Of a DNA stretch of 64,000 bases, positions 26,601-36,298 are shown one piece after another. The stretch comes from Ruegeria spongiae (lineage in GTDB: Bacteria > Pseudomonadota > Alphaproteobacteria > Rhodobacterales > Rhodobacteraceae): assembly GCF_023502395.1 (NCBI RefSeq), contig NZ_JAMFMB010000011.1:1-64000 (forward strand), written 5' to 3'. Each line of letters opens with the position of its first letter. The first letter of the stretch is position 1. A program made the translations under genes and the position numbers. Under the pieces are notes generated by a model. That model saw nothing but the letters and a program-made list of their open reading frames with translations. It had not been told where the DNA came from and did no database searches.

Positions 26601-29600
26601 ATGTTCTCAGCCCTGTTCATCAGCCGGCCCAAGCTGGCACTTGTCATTTCGCTGGTGCTGACCATCCTGGGGGGCATCGGCTATATGGTGCTGCCGGTCG
26701 CCCAGTTCCCCGATATCACACCCCCTGTGGTCAGCGTCACCGCCACCTATACCGGTGCAAATGCAGAGACCGTCGAAAACACCGTTGCCGCCCCGATCGA
26801 GGCGCAGGTCAACGGTGTGGATGACATGATCTACATGACCTCCACATCCGCCGATAACGGGTCCTATACGCTGAACGTCACCTTCGAGGTCGGCACCGAC
26901 CCCGACATCGCCTCGGTCAACGTGCAGAACCGGGTGGCGCAGGCCATGGCCTCATTGCCGGCTGAGGTGACGTCCTCGGGCGTGGTGACGCAAAAAGCCT
27001 CGACCAACATGTTGCTGATGATCACGCTGACATCGCCGAAAGGCACCTATGACAGCGTGTTCCTGTCGAACTATGCCTCGATCAACATCAAGGACGCGCT
27101 GGCCCGTATTCAGGGCGTCGGCAAGGCCGATGTTCTGACCGATTTCGAATATGCCATGCGGATGTGGATGGACCCGGACAAGATGGCGGGCCTGTCGATT
27201 ACGCCCGGCGATCTGATCAACGCCATCCAGGAACAGAATATCGAGGTCTCAGCTGGCGCGATCGGGGCACCGCCCGCGCCCGAGGGGCAGACTTTTCAAT
27301 ACACGATCAAGACCAAGGGCCGTCTGACCTCGGCCGAAGAGTTCGGCAATATCGTCGTGCGCACCGGCGACGCCGGGGCCATCGTGCGGGTCCGCGACAT
27401 CGCCCGCGTCGAGTTGGGCGCGCAGTTCTACACCGCGTCGGGCTTTTACGACGACACCCCCGCCACGGTTCTGGCCATCTATCAGGCCCCCGGCGCCAAC
27501 GCATTGAGCGTGGCCGAACGAGTCGAGGCGGAAATGGACCGCCTGTCGCGCGCCTTCCCCGACGATGTCAAATATCTCGTGCCCTTCGATTCGACCAAAT
27601 TCGTTGAACAATCGCTCAATGACGTGGTCACGACGCTGATGCTGACCTTCATACTGGTGATCTCGGTCGTGTTTGTCTTTCTGGGCAGCTGGCGCGCGAC
27701 GATCATCCCGGCGGTGGCCATCCCGGTCTCACTGATCGGCACATTCGCCTTCCTGCTGGCCTTCGGCATGTCGCTCAACACGATCTCGCTGTTTGCGCTG
27801 GTGCTGGCCATCGGCATCGTGGTGGATGACGCCATCGTGGTGGTGGAAAACGTCGAACGCATCATCGCCGACGAAGGCCTCAGCCCGCCCGAGGCCACCC
27901 GCAAGGCGATGGGGCAGATCACCGGCCCGGTGATCGCGACCACGCTGGTGCTGCTGGCGGTCTTTGTGCCGGTCACCTTCATGCCGGGCATCACCGGGCG
28001 GCTCTATTCGCAGTTTGCGGTCACGATCTCGACCGCCGTTGTGATTTCGTCGATCAACGCGCTGACCCTGTCGCCGGCGCTGTGCGGGCTGGTTCTGCGG
28101 CCCCGGTCGGGCCCGCCCAAGGGCCTGCTGGGAATGTTCGAGAACGTTATCGGCAGTGTGCGGACCGGCTATGTCGGCATCGTCACCCGGCTGCTGCGCA
28201 TCCCGCTGATATCGCTGGTCATCATTGTCGTCATCGGTGCGGGGGCAGGCACGATATTCTCCAAAACCTCGAAAGGGTTCATCCCGCTTGAGGATAACGG
28301 CTATCTGTTTGTCGACGTGCAACTGCCGGATGCCGCGACGCTTTACCGGACCGAAGATGTGACCGCGCGGTTCAACGACAAGGTGCAAGCCATCCCCGGC
28401 GTCGCCAGCACGGTTCTGGTCAACGGCTACTCGTTGCTGAACGGGCTGTCGCCCAATGGCGCGATGATCGTCGTGAACCTGACCGGCTGGGACGAACGGC
28501 AAACCGAGGAGCTCAGCGCCGATGGTATCCTGAACCAGGTGCTGGGGCTGGCCTATCAGGAATCGGCCGCCTCGATCGTGGCGTTCAACCCGCCGCCGAT
28601 TCAGGGTCTCGGCATGTCCGCAGGTGTCGAGATGGAGGTGCAGCAGACCGGTGGCGGCTCGCCGCAGGATCTGGCCTCGGCGGTCGGCTCGTTCGTCTAT
28701 GCCGCCAACCAGAGCCCGGAGATCGCGCAAGCCTACACCACCTTCCGCGCCAACGTGCCGCAGCTTTTTGTCGATCTGGACCGCGAAAAGGCCAAGACGC
28801 TTGAAGTCCCGATTTCCGAGGTCTTCCAGACCATGCAGGCTTATCTGGGGTCCTATTACGTGAACGACTTCAACCTGTTCGGGCGCGTCTATCGCGTGAT
28901 GATCCAGGCCGAGGGCGAGTATCGCGACAAGGTCGAGGATATCGGCAATCTCTATGTCCGCTCGAACGCGGGCGAGATGGTGCCGCTAGGCACGCTGATC
29001 GATATCGAGAACGTGCTGGGCCCGGTCCTGCTGAAACGGCACAATCTGTTCCGTTCGGCCACGGTGACGGCGGTTGCTGCGCCGGGCCTGTCCAGTGGTG
29101 ACGCGATCAACGTGATGACCGAAACCTCGGCCACCGCCCTGCCCCCCGGCTATGCGTTCGAATGGACCGGCACCGCGCAGCAACAGCTGGCCAGCGGCGG
29201 GCTGGTGCAGGTGATCATGATCCTGGCGGTCATGTTCGCCTATCTGTTCCTTGTCGGTCAGTATGAAAGCTGGTCGATGCCGGTCTCGATCCTGCTATCG
29301 GTGATCGTGGCGCTGTTTGGTGCGGTTGCCGCGGTTGCGATCGTGGGCAGCGACATCAACCTCTATACCCAGATCGGGATCATCATGCTGGTGGGGCTCG
29401 CCTCTAAAAACGGCATTCTGATCGTCGAGTTCGCGATGGAGCAGCGCGCCGCCGGGCTCAGCATTCGTGAGGCCGCCGCCGAAGCCGCGCGGCAACGCTT
29501 CCGTGCCGTAATGATGACGGCGCTGTCCTTCCTGCTGGGCGTGGTGCCGCTGCTGGCCGCAAACGGCGCCGGAGCAGCGAGCCAGAAAGCCATCGGCATC

Positions 29601-29753
29601 GCGGTCTTTGGCGGCATGCTGGCGGCAACGGTGCTGGGCGTGATCCTGGTGCCGGTGCTTTATGCCGTGATGCAGGGCTTGCGCGAATGGATCAAGGGGA
29701 CCAAGGGCAAGGACCCCGATCCGCCCGAGGACGCCGAAGCGACCGCCGGATAA
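26601..29753 (+). CDS. RND multidrug efflux permease (AcrB/MexB type)
   Basis: A 1,050-residue hydrophobe/amphiphile efflux pump with 12 membrane helices and two large periplasmic loops. The proton-relay residues are present: the Asp pair in [15 protein letters not shown] (helix 4) and Lys in [13 protein letters not shown] (helix 10). It drives proton-coupled drug or metabolite export as a trimer with the adaptor encoded just upstream. The operon ends at a strong terminator. Regulation may involve the divergent GlxA-type regulator, but no TetR-type repressor is adjacent. Confidence 0.95.
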   Translation: MFSALFISRPKLALVISLVLTILGGIGYMVLPVAQFPDITPPVVSVTATYTGANAETVENTVAAPIEAQVNGVDDMIYMTSTSADNGSYTLNVTFEVGTDPDIASVNVQNRVAQAMASLPAEVTSSGVVTQKASTNMLLMITLTSPKGTYDSVFLSNYASINIKDALARIQGVGKADVLTDFEYAMRMWMDPDKMAGLSITPGDLINAIQEQNIEVSAGAIGAPPAPEGQTFQYTIKTKGRLTSAEEFGNIVVRTGDAGAIVRVRDIARVELGAQFYTASGFYDDTPATVLAIYQAPGANALSVAERVEAEMDRLSRAFPDDVKYLVPFDSTKFVEQSLNDVVTTLMLTFILVISVVFVFLGSWRATIIPAVAIPVSLIGTFAFLLAFGMSLNTISLFALVLAIGIVVDDAIVVVENVERIIADEGLSPPEATRKAMGQITGPVIATTLVLLAVFVPVTFMPGITGRLYSQFAVTISTAVVISSINALTLSPALCGLVLRPRSGPPKGLLGMFENVIGSVRTGYVGIVTRLLRIPLISLVIIVVIGAGAGTIFSKTSKGFIPLEDNGYLFVDVQLPDAATLYRTEDVTARFNDKVQAIPGVASTVLVNGYSLLNGLSPNGAMIVVNLTGWDERQTEELSADGILNQVLGLAYQESAASIVAFNPPPIQGLGMSAGVEMEVQQTGGGSPQDLASAVGSFVYAANQSPEIAQAYTTFRANVPQLFVDLDREKAKTLEVPISEVFQTMQAYLGSYYVNDFNLFGRVYRVMIQAEGEYRDKVEDIGNLYVRSNAGEMVPLGTLIDIENVLGPVLLKRHNLFRSATVTAVAAPGLSSGDAINVMTETSATALPPGYAFEWTGTAQQQLASGGLVQVIMILAVMFAYLFLVGQYESWSMPVSILLSVIVALFGAVAAVAIVGSDINLYTQIGIIMLVGLASKNGILIVEFAMEQRAAGLSIREAAAEAARQRFRAVMMTALSFLLGVVPLLAANGAGAASQKAIGIAVFGGMLAATVLGVILVPVLYAVMQGLREWIKGTKGKDPDPPEDAEATAG

Positions 29754-29758
29754 AACAG

Positions 29759-29783
29759 CGCCCCGCCATCGGCGGGGCGTTTT
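29759..29783 (+). terminator. Intrinsic terminator of the RND operon
   Basis: A perfect 9-bp GC-rich stem (29759-29767 with 29771-29779), loop ATC, followed by TTTT. It starts 6 bases after the pump gene stop. Confidence 0.93.
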
Positions 29784-29874
29784 CGTTTCGGGGCTGGTCC
29801 TCAACATCGACAGCAATTCTGGCTGTGCCTACCGCTGCCTTCGCGCGCAGGTGGTTCAAAGCATCAGAGTCGTT

Positions 29875-30789
29875 TCAGCCAAGGGACCGGAGCATATTTT
29901 CGACGGTATCTCGCGAAGGCATGGACGGGGCCGTTCCGGCCTTGGTGACTGACAAGCCAGCGGTCGCACACCCGTATCTCGCGGCCTCTTCTGGCGTGTT
30001 CCCGTCCGACAGTGCCGCGGCAAAACCGCCGTTGAAGGCATCCCCCGCGCCGGTCGTTTCAACAACCGGCCCCGCGTTCACCGAGGGGATGAGCCCGTGA
30101 CCATCCAGATACGCCCCCTGTTCTCCGAGCGTGATGATCGGTGTTTTGACACCAAGTGAACGCAACGCATCACATGCTTTGGCGGCATCCGCTTCGGTTT
30201 CGACCGCCAGGCCCGTCAAAGCCTCACATTCCGTTTCGTTCGGGGTGACGTAATCACACAGGCCAAGCATCCCCTCCGGTAACGCAGCGGCGGGTGCCGG
30301 GTTCAGAATTGTTGTGACACCGGCAGTGCGGGCGATCTCCAACGCGCGGACGGCGGCGTCCATCGGTTGTTCCAGCTGGGTCACGAACACGTCTGCGCTG
30401 GCAATCAGGTCCGCATGCGCGTTGACCATCTCCACATCAATCAAAGCCGCAGCGCCCGGTGCAATGATAATGGCATTGTCGCCGGTCTTTTCCTCGATGA
30501 AGATATGCGCGGCCCCGGTGTAGCTGTCAGCAATCTGGTCCACATGGGGCGTTACCCCGGCCCCGGCCCATGTCTCAAGCGCAAGCTTCGCGAAATCATC
30601 CTGCCCAAGCTTGGTGATGAAATGCGTGGCAGCCCCCATGCGCGCGCAGGCGACCGCCTGATTCGAGCCCTTGCCACCGGGCCCCAGAGCAAAGGAGTTG
30701 CCCATGATGGTCTCGCCCATCTTCGGCATACGGTCGGCCCGATAGGCGGTGTCGGCGACGAAGACGCCCAGAATGACAACCTTGCCCAT
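29875..30789 (-). CDS. rbsK: Ribokinase (PfkB family)
   Basis: A 304-residue PfkB sugar kinase. The N-terminal substrate motif is GPGGKGSNQAVACARMG (residues 37-53) and the C-terminal catalytic motif is TTGAGDAFNGGF with the base Asp. These are the hallmarks of ribokinase, which phosphorylates ribose or a similar sugar at O5. Last gene of a unit with the mutarotase (3 bases upstream) and the sugar ABC ATPase. In this context it may act on a sugar other than ribose. Confidence 0.88.
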   Translation of the reverse strand: MGKVVILGVFVADTAYRADRMPKMGETIMGNSFALGPGGKGSNQAVACARMGAATHFITKLGQDDFAKLALETWAGAGVTPHVDQIADSYTGAAHIFIEEKTGDNAIIIAPGAAALIDVEMVNAHADLIASADVFVTQLEQPMDAAVRALEIARTAGVTTILNPAPAAALPEGMLGLCDYVTPNETECEALTGLAVETEADAAKACDALRSLGVKTPIITLGEQGAYLDGHGLIPSVNAGPVVETTGAGDAFNGGFAAALSDGNTPEEAARYGCATAGLSVTKAGTAPSMPSRDTVENMLRSLG

Positions 30790-30792
30790 GCC

Positions 30793-31239
30793 TCACTCCG
30801 CGTCCGGCGGAACGACGCCTTTGCGGAATGCAAAGCAGCCATAGAACCTGCGTTCGCCGGTCTGGATGACCGCATAGGCCTGCTTGGCCCGCTCATAAAA
30901 CGCGTAGCGTTCGATGCCGATCATCGTTGGGCCACCAACGGCGCTGACCTGCGCCTGCATCTCTTCCATCACGGGCAAGATCGTGTCGGGTTCATCCACC
31001 ACCTCCATCCGTGCAGCCGCATCGTCGACGAAGGTGTCGAGCGGATAGACGGACAGGACCGCTTTTGCGACCTCAGCGGCGGGGCGATCAATGCGCAACA
31101 CCTCACCCAGCACGGTTTCGCGCGCAACGCTGTCAGAGGGGAAATTGGTATCCGCGATGATCAGGTCATCACCATGCCCCATGGCGCGCAGCGCATAGAG
31201 CACATCGGCATTCAGAATCGGGTCAATCCCTTTGAGCAT
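30793..31239 (-). CDS. fucU: RbsD/FucU-family sugar mutarotase (L-fucose mutarotase-like)
   Basis: A 148-residue protein. The N-terminus MLKGIDPIL and MGHGDDLIIADTNFPS (conserved catalytic His and Asp) and the later ERYAFYERAKQAYAVIQTGE match FucU closely, more than RbsD. It interconverts the alpha and beta anomers of fucose or a related sugar, feeding stereospecific enzymes. Placed between the ABC ATPase and the ribokinase-type gene. GAGAGG upstream supports 31239. Confidence 0.9.
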   Translation of the reverse strand: MLKGIDPILNADVLYALRAMGHGDDLIIADTNFPSDSVARETVLGEVLRIDRPAAEVAKAVLSVYPLDTFVDDAAARMEVVDEPDTILPVMEEMQAQVSAVGGPTMIGIERYAFYERAKQAYAVIQTGERRFYGCFAFRKGVVPPDAE

Positions 31240-31262
31240 TTTGTCCTCTCAACAATTGGGTT

Positions 31263-32297
31263 TCACAGGCGGGCGCCGGTTTCTGCATCAAACACATGCA
31301 GATGATCCGGATCGGGTTTCAGGTGGATGGTCTGGCCCGGTTCGAACGCGTGACGTTCCCGGAAAATGGCGGTGACGTCCTGATCCTGGAAGCGGGCGAA
31401 AACCATCGTTTCCGCGCCGGTCGGCTCAACGACCTTGACCTGCATGGGCAAGCCATCATCCGCCAGGATCAGGTGTTCAGGCCTCACGCCAAGTTTGACG
31501 CGCCCTGCCCCGGTTGGCCCATCGAACTGAAACCCGCCGACTGTCACCTTACCATTCGACAATTCACCGGACAGCAGGTTCATCGACGGCGCTCCGATAA
31601 AGGTCGCCACAAATTCGTTGTTGGGATTGTCATAGAGTTCCAGCGGCGTACCGATCTGCTCGATGACGCCGCTTTGCATGACAACGATCCGATCTGCCAG
31701 TGTCATCGCCTCGATCTGATCATGGGTCACAAACACCGTTGTCGTTTTCAGGCGCTGGTGCAGTTCCTTGATTTCGGTCCGCATCTGAATGCGCAGCTTG
31801 GCGTCCAGATTTGACAATGGCTCGTCAAACAGGAACACCTGCGGGTCGCGCACGATGGCACGCCCCATCGCAACCCGCTGCCGCTGACCGCCGGACAGGT
31901 GGCGCGGCTTGCGGTCGAGATATTCCGTCAGGCTCAAAATCTCTGCCGCTTCCTTGACGCGACGGTCGATTTCCGCCCGGTCCGCCCTCGCCACTTTCAA
32001 AGCAAAGCCCATGTTCTCGGCTACGGATTTGTGCGGATAAAGCGCATAGGTTTGAAACACCATCGCGATGTCGCGCTCGGACGGGGGCAGGTTGTTCACG
32101 ACCCGGTCGCCGATGGCAATCGTTCCGCTATCGATCGGTTCCAGCCCGGCGATCATGCGCAACAGCGTGGACTTGCCGCAACCCGACGGGCCGACCAGCG
32201 CCACGAACTCTCCGTCCGCGATATCGACATTCAGCCCGTGAATGACTTCGACCGCGCCGTAGGATTTGCGCACTTCCAGAATCTTGACGTCTGCCAT
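31263..32297 (-). CDS. Sugar ABC transporter ATP-binding protein (MalK/UgpC type)
   Basis: A 344-residue CUT1-family ATPase. Walker A GPSGCGKST, signature LSGGQRQRVAMGRA, and Walker B VFLFDEPLSNLDAKLR are followed by the C-terminal OB/TOBE region (GVRPEHL). It energises uptake through the permeases encoded divergently at 34265-36282. The start MADVKILEVRKS at 32297 fits the family; in-frame ATGs at 32309 and 32336 would lengthen it slightly. Transcribed leftward with fucU and the ribokinase gene. Confidence 0.92.
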   Translation of the reverse strand: MADVKILEVRKSYGAVEVIHGLNVDIADGEFVALVGPSGCGKSTLLRMIAGLEPIDSGTIAIGDRVVNNLPPSERDIAMVFQTYALYPHKSVAENMGFALKVARADRAEIDRRVKEAAEILSLTEYLDRKPRHLSGGQRQRVAMGRAIVRDPQVFLFDEPLSNLDAKLRIQMRTEIKELHQRLKTTTVFVTHDQIEAMTLADRIVVMQSGVIEQIGTPLELYDNPNNEFVATFIGAPSMNLLSGELSNGKVTVGGFQFDGPTGAGRVKLGVRPEHLILADDGLPMQVKVVEPTGAETMVFARFQDQDVTAIFRERHAFEPGQTIHLKPDPDHLHVFDAETGARL

Positions 32298-32373
32298 ACC
32301 TGCCTGCATCCCCTTCAGGACCCGGAGGTTAGACAAAGGAAATTGAGCTGTCCACGCCAGGTGGCGGGTTTTG

Positions 32374-32401
32374 TTGACTCAACGTCATTCTGGATCATAC
32401 T
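32374..32401 (+). promoter_or_regulatory. Candidate promoter with overlapping operator for the sugar ABC genes
   Basis: A -35-like TTGACT (32374-32379) and a -10-like CATACT (32396-32401) are separated by 16 bases, about 113 bases before the binding-protein start. The -35 box is embedded in a perfect 11-base palindrome, GTTGACTCAAC (32373-32383). A repressor bound there would block the promoter and could also affect the divergent ATPase operon. Pattern-based. Confidence 0.45.
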
Positions 32402-32513
32402 GGCGCGATGTGGGGGGCTACTGTCAGCGCAGCTTGTTCTTTTATCGGTATATTTTTCTGCGACTGCATCCCTGCGGATAAAAACATTCAGACGTTTTTC
32501 TGGGAGGATTGTC

Positions 32514-34139
32514 GTGAAAGTTGAACTGTACAATTACATCAGGGCCGCGCAAAAAATGAACCGGCGCCAGATGCTCAAAGGCTCCGCCGCGCTTGGCGCA
32601 GTTGCAATGATGCCCAAACCGGCGATAGCGGATGACAGCGGCAATGTCCGTGCCGAGATCCTGAAAATACCCGGCGTTGGGGCAGGCTCGCCAACCGATA
32701 GCGATTGGCAAAAAGTCGGCGAGCTGTGCCTTGGCGCGACGAAATCCAATGTCGCCGAGGGCGAGTTTGACGGCGTCGAACTGACCTTCATGGGTCTCAA
32801 CAACCAGAACCTGCACAACTTCCTGTTCCGTGGCTTTCTGAAACCATGGGAGGCCTATACCGGTGCCAAGATCAACTGGATCGACCTGGCGCAGGCGGAT
32901 TACAATGCCCGGCTGCAGCAATCCATCGCAACCGGAACCGTGGATTTCGACATCATCGAGATGGGCGCCCCCTTCGAGGGTGATGTTCTGGGCAAGGGCC
33001 TTGCCTCCGAGATGCCCGATTGGGTGAAAGAGCAGATCGACATGGACGACTATGTCGACTACCTCAAGGCCCCGGTCGGGACGTGGGACGGCAAGACCTA
33101 TCGTGTGTCTATTGACGGCGACTGCCACACCTTCGCGTATCGCAAGGATTATTTCGGCCCCGATTCAATCACGGGACGCGAGGCGCCAAAAACCTGGAAA
33201 GATGTGAATGACATCACCAAGGAACTGATCGGCAAAACCGATCCGCTGACCGGCCTTCCGGCGCACGGCTATCTTGACCCGCTCAAGGGCTGGGGCGGTT
33301 TCGGCTTCTATTTCCTCGAAAACCGGGCTGCCGCCTATGCCAAGCATCCCGACAGCCCTGCATGGTTGTTCGAGCCCGAGACAATGACGCCGATGGTCAA
33401 CAACCCGGCCTGGGTGCAGGCCATTCAGGACGTGATGGACCTGATCGAGGCAGGGGCCTATCCGACCGACCAGATCAACGCCGATCCCGGCACCACCGCG
33501 TTCCAGCAGTTTCTGGCCGGAACGGGCTCGATGCTAATGTGGTGGGGCGATGTGGGCTCCAGCGCGCGGACATCGGACACATCCGTGGTGGGCGATGTGG
33601 TCGGCTTTGGTATCAACCCGGGTGCCGACAAGGTCTACAACGCCAAGACCAGCGAATGGGAAGAGACCTATAACGAGGCGCCGAACATGGCCTATATCGG
33701 CTGGGGCGTCTATGTCATGGCCACCGTTGACGGTGACGAGAAGAAGAAGAAAGCGGCGTGGTCCGCCGCGGCGCATCTGGGCGGCAAGGACCTGTCGCTC
33801 TGGGCCTCGGCCTATCCGTCGGGCTTCCAGCCTTACCGCAACTCGCATTTCCGCTTCGAGGAATGGGAAGAGGCGGGCTATGACCGCGACTATGTAGAGG
33901 ATTATCTGGGATCGAACGCCGACAGCTACAATCACAAGAACGCTGCAATCGAACCGCGCATCCCCGGTATTTTCCAATATTATTCAGTGGCCGAAGACGA
34001 GTTGGCCAAGGGCTATGCCGGGCAGTATGGCTCGGCCCAGGAGACGGCGGATGCGATTGCCGCTGCCTGGGAGAAGATCACCGATCAGATCGGTCGCGAC
34101 AACCAGATCGCCGTCTACAAGGCCTCGCTGGGTCTGTAG
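32514..34139 (+). CDS. Sugar ABC transporter substrate-binding protein
   Basis: A 541-residue extracellular solute-binding protein of family 1, longer than the usual 400-450 residues. A GTG start at 32514 has GGGAGG 7-12 bases upstream. The signal region contains NRRQMLKGSAALGAVAM, a twin-arginine-like motif with a hydrophobic core, so Tat export is possible. Aromatic residues typical of sugar sites are spread through the C-terminal half (WWGDVG, YIGWGVYV). It captures the sugar for the permeases downstream. Confidence 0.9.
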   Translation: MKVELYNYIRAAQKMNRRQMLKGSAALGAVAMMPKPAIADDSGNVRAEILKIPGVGAGSPTDSDWQKVGELCLGATKSNVAEGEFDGVELTFMGLNNQNLHNFLFRGFLKPWEAYTGAKINWIDLAQADYNARLQQSIATGTVDFDIIEMGAPFEGDVLGKGLASEMPDWVKEQIDMDDYVDYLKAPVGTWDGKTYRVSIDGDCHTFAYRKDYFGPDSITGREAPKTWKDVNDITKELIGKTDPLTGLPAHGYLDPLKGWGGFGFYFLENRAAAYAKHPDSPAWLFEPETMTPMVNNPAWVQAIQDVMDLIEAGAYPTDQINADPGTTAFQQFLAGTGSMLMWWGDVGSSARTSDTSVVGDVVGFGINPGADKVYNAKTSEWEETYNEAPNMAYIGWGVYVMATVDGDEKKKKAAWSAAAHLGGKDLSLWASAYPSGFQPYRNSHFRFEEWEEAGYDRDYVEDYLGSNADSYNHKNAAIEPRIPGIFQYYSVAEDELAKGYAGQYGSAQETADAIAAAWEKITDQIGRDNQIAVYKASLGL

Positions 34140-34158
34140 GCCGGGGCGAAAAACCTCG

Positions 34159-34187
34159 GAGCGGGCTGCACAGATTGCCGCCCGCTC
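34159..34187 (+). terminator. Stem-loop between binding-protein and permease genes
   Basis: A perfect 8-bp stem GAGCGGGC (34159-34166) with GCCCGCTC (34180-34187), 13-base loop, followed by TTTC. It lies 20 bases after the binding-protein stop and 77 before the permease gene. Such stem-loops often protect the upstream mRNA or act as leaky terminators, giving more binding protein than permease. Confidence 0.6.
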
Positions 34188-34264
34188 TTTCATCAACACA
34201 CCGGTCCGAGGCCAGATTTGTCATCCCACTTTGCGTATCAAGACCACGTCGCTAGAGTTTTCTC

Positions 34265-35368
34265 ATGACGTCAGAGGGCGACCTTCTTCATACCGTTACG
34301 GCTGAAAACATCTCGGACAGCCGAAGGCGTCTGGGCAAGTTGCTGGTTTGGGGGACTGCTGCGCTGTTTCTGGGGCTGGCGATCTGGCAAGCGATGCATG
34401 AAGCAGGGCGTGTGGCCGCCGGGTTTGAGACCTGGCGTCCGGTTCTTTATGCCTACATGCTCTGGGCCACGTCGCTGTGTGTCGCGCAAGTGATCGTCAA
34501 CGGCGAGAAGGGCAAGCGCACGTTGTTTGTCCTGCCCGCGGCGCTGTTCGTGATCAGCCTTGTGGTCTTCCCGCTGTTGTTTGCGCTTTATATCTCCTTC
34601 ACGGACTGGAACCTGGCCTCACCCGCCGGTCCGCAGCCGAACGGCTGGGACAACATGGTGCAGATGTGGAACGATGGGTTCTACTGGAACGCGCTGAAGA
34701 ACATGGTCTATTACGTGCTCGCGGTCAGCGTGGAATATGTCATCGCCTTTGGCCTCGCGCTGCTGCTGAACGCCCAGATCAGGGCGCGGAAATTCTTTCG
34801 CGTCGTCTTCCTGCTTCCTTTGATGCTCAGCCCGGTGGCGGTGTCCTGGATGATCGGCAAGTCCATGCTTGAGGTGCGGTTCGGCCCGATCTCGCGGGTC
34901 ATCCGCGAGCTGGGTGGCGAGCCCAGCTTTTTCAGCAACCCCGAGATTGCCCGTTTCATGATCATGGCGATGGATGCCTGGACCTTCATCCCCTTCATGA
35001 TGATCATGCTGCTCGCCGGTCTTCAGGCCCTGCCCAGAGAGGTCATCGAAGCCTCAAAAGTTGACGGCGCAACCGGGTGGCAGAGTTTCAAAGAGGTCAT
35101 CTTTCCCCTGATGCTGCCGGTCTCGGTGACCGCAATTGTGATACGCATCATCTTCAAGCTGAAGCTGGCGGACATCATCATCAATGTGACCTCTGGCGGG
35201 CCGGGCGGCGCCACGGACAGCGTGACAAGCTTCATCTTCCGTGAGTATCGCGACCGGTCTAACGTCGGTTACGGCACTCTGCTGGCGATGATCTATCTGG
35301 TGCTGATCGTGATTTTCGTCACCTTGCTGCTGAAGCTGGTCAGCAGATGGATGGAGCGGCCCGCATGA
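34265..35368 (+). CDS. Sugar ABC transporter permease (MalF type)
   Basis: A 367-residue membrane subunit. Two extra N-terminal helices precede the core of six. The EAA loop for ATPase docking is visible as EASKVDGATGWQSFKEVIFPLM. Its stop overlaps the next permease start (ATGA). With its partner it forms the membrane channel of the CUT1-type importer. Confidence 0.92.
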   Translation: MTSEGDLLHTVTAENISDSRRRLGKLLVWGTAALFLGLAIWQAMHEAGRVAAGFETWRPVLYAYMLWATSLCVAQVIVNGEKGKRTLFVLPAALFVISLVVFPLLFALYISFTDWNLASPAGPQPNGWDNMVQMWNDGFYWNALKNMVYYVLAVSVEYVIAFGLALLLNAQIRARKFFRVVFLLPLMLSPVAVSWMIGKSMLEVRFGPISRVIRELGGEPSFFSNPEIARFMIMAMDAWTFIPFMMIMLLAGLQALPREVIEASKVDGATGWQSFKEVIFPLMLPVSVTAIVIRIIFKLKLADIIINVTSGGPGGATDSVTSFIFREYRDRSNVGYGTLLAMIYLVLIVIFVTLLLKLVSRWMERPA

Positions 35369-36282
35369 GCAACGCGATATTCAAGGATCACGATGCAGAC
35401 CGGCGCGCGAATGCCAAATGGTGGGCCAGCCGTGTCGCGATCTATGGCGCCTTGCTGGTGTGGACCGTAATCTGCCTGTTTCCGATTTACTGGACGATCA
35501 CGACGTCATTCAAGCTGGCCCCCGACGTGATGAAAGGCAATATCGTCCCCTGGTGGGATTTCACACCAAGATGGAAGGGCTGGGAATCCATCGGCATCTC
35601 ACCGCGGTTGATCGGCGAGGTGTCCACTGTGCGCGAAGAGTTCCTGAAACGCTTCTGGAACAGTGCGATCGTCGCGATCTCGGCCTCGACACTGGCCGTG
35701 GTGCTGGGTTCGCTCGCAGCGTACGGGCTGTCCCGGTTCACCTATCGGTTCGGCTTCATGAGAAACTCGGACATCTCGTTCTTCTTTCTCAGCCAGATGA
35801 TCCTGCCACCGGTTGTCCTCGCCCTGCCCTTTCTGGTGCTTTACAAATCACTTGCCCTGCTCGACAGCAGGATCGGGCTTATCCTGCTCTACACGCTGAT
35901 GGTTCTACCGATCGTCATCTGGATCATGCGGGACCAATTCCAAGGAATTCCGGTGGAACTGGAAGAGGCCGCGCTGGTCGACGGGCTGGGGATCTGGGGC
36001 GCGTTCCTGCAGATCGTCCTGCCCATCGCGCTGCCCGGCATGGTCGCGGCCTTTATCCTGTCGCTGGTCCTGTGCTGGAACGAGTACTTCTTTGCCGCAC
36101 TTCTGACCGCAACAAATGCAACGACCCTGCCGGTCATGGTTGCCTCGCAAACCGGGTCGCAAGGGATCAACTGGTGGTCGATGGCCGCCCTGTCATCGGC
36201 GGCGATCCTGCCGCTGATCATCGTGGCGATCTTCCTTGAGAAATACATCGTCAAGGGCATGGCCGCAGGTGCCGTAAAGTAG
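35365..36282 (+). CDS. Sugar ABC transporter permease (MalG type)
   Basis: A 305-residue second permease with six membrane helices. The EAA motif is EEAALVDGLGIWGAF. The ATG at 35365 overlaps the upstream stop; an earlier in-frame ATG at 35347 is inside the previous gene. It ends 16 bases from the convergent FGGY kinase stop, with no obvious terminator in between. Confidence 0.92.
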   Translation: MSNAIFKDHDADRRANAKWWASRVAIYGALLVWTVICLFPIYWTITTSFKLAPDVMKGNIVPWWDFTPRWKGWESIGISPRLIGEVSTVREEFLKRFWNSAIVAISASTLAVVLGSLAAYGLSRFTYRFGFMRNSDISFFFLSQMILPPVVLALPFLVLYKSLALLDSRIGLILLYTLMVLPIVIWIMRDQFQGIPVELEEAALVDGLGIWGAFLQIVLPIALPGMVAAFILSLVLCWNEYFFAALLTATNATTLPVMVASQTGSQGINWWSMAALSSAAILPLIIVAIFLEKYIVKGMAAGAVK

Positions 36283-36298
36283 ATCCCTTGTTTAGCCT

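Noticed and set aside
31899-32513. Extension of the solute-binding protein frame upstream to 746 residues
   Set aside because: It would overlap the divergent ABC ATPase gene; the GTG at 32514 has a strong ribosome binding site followed by a signal sequence.
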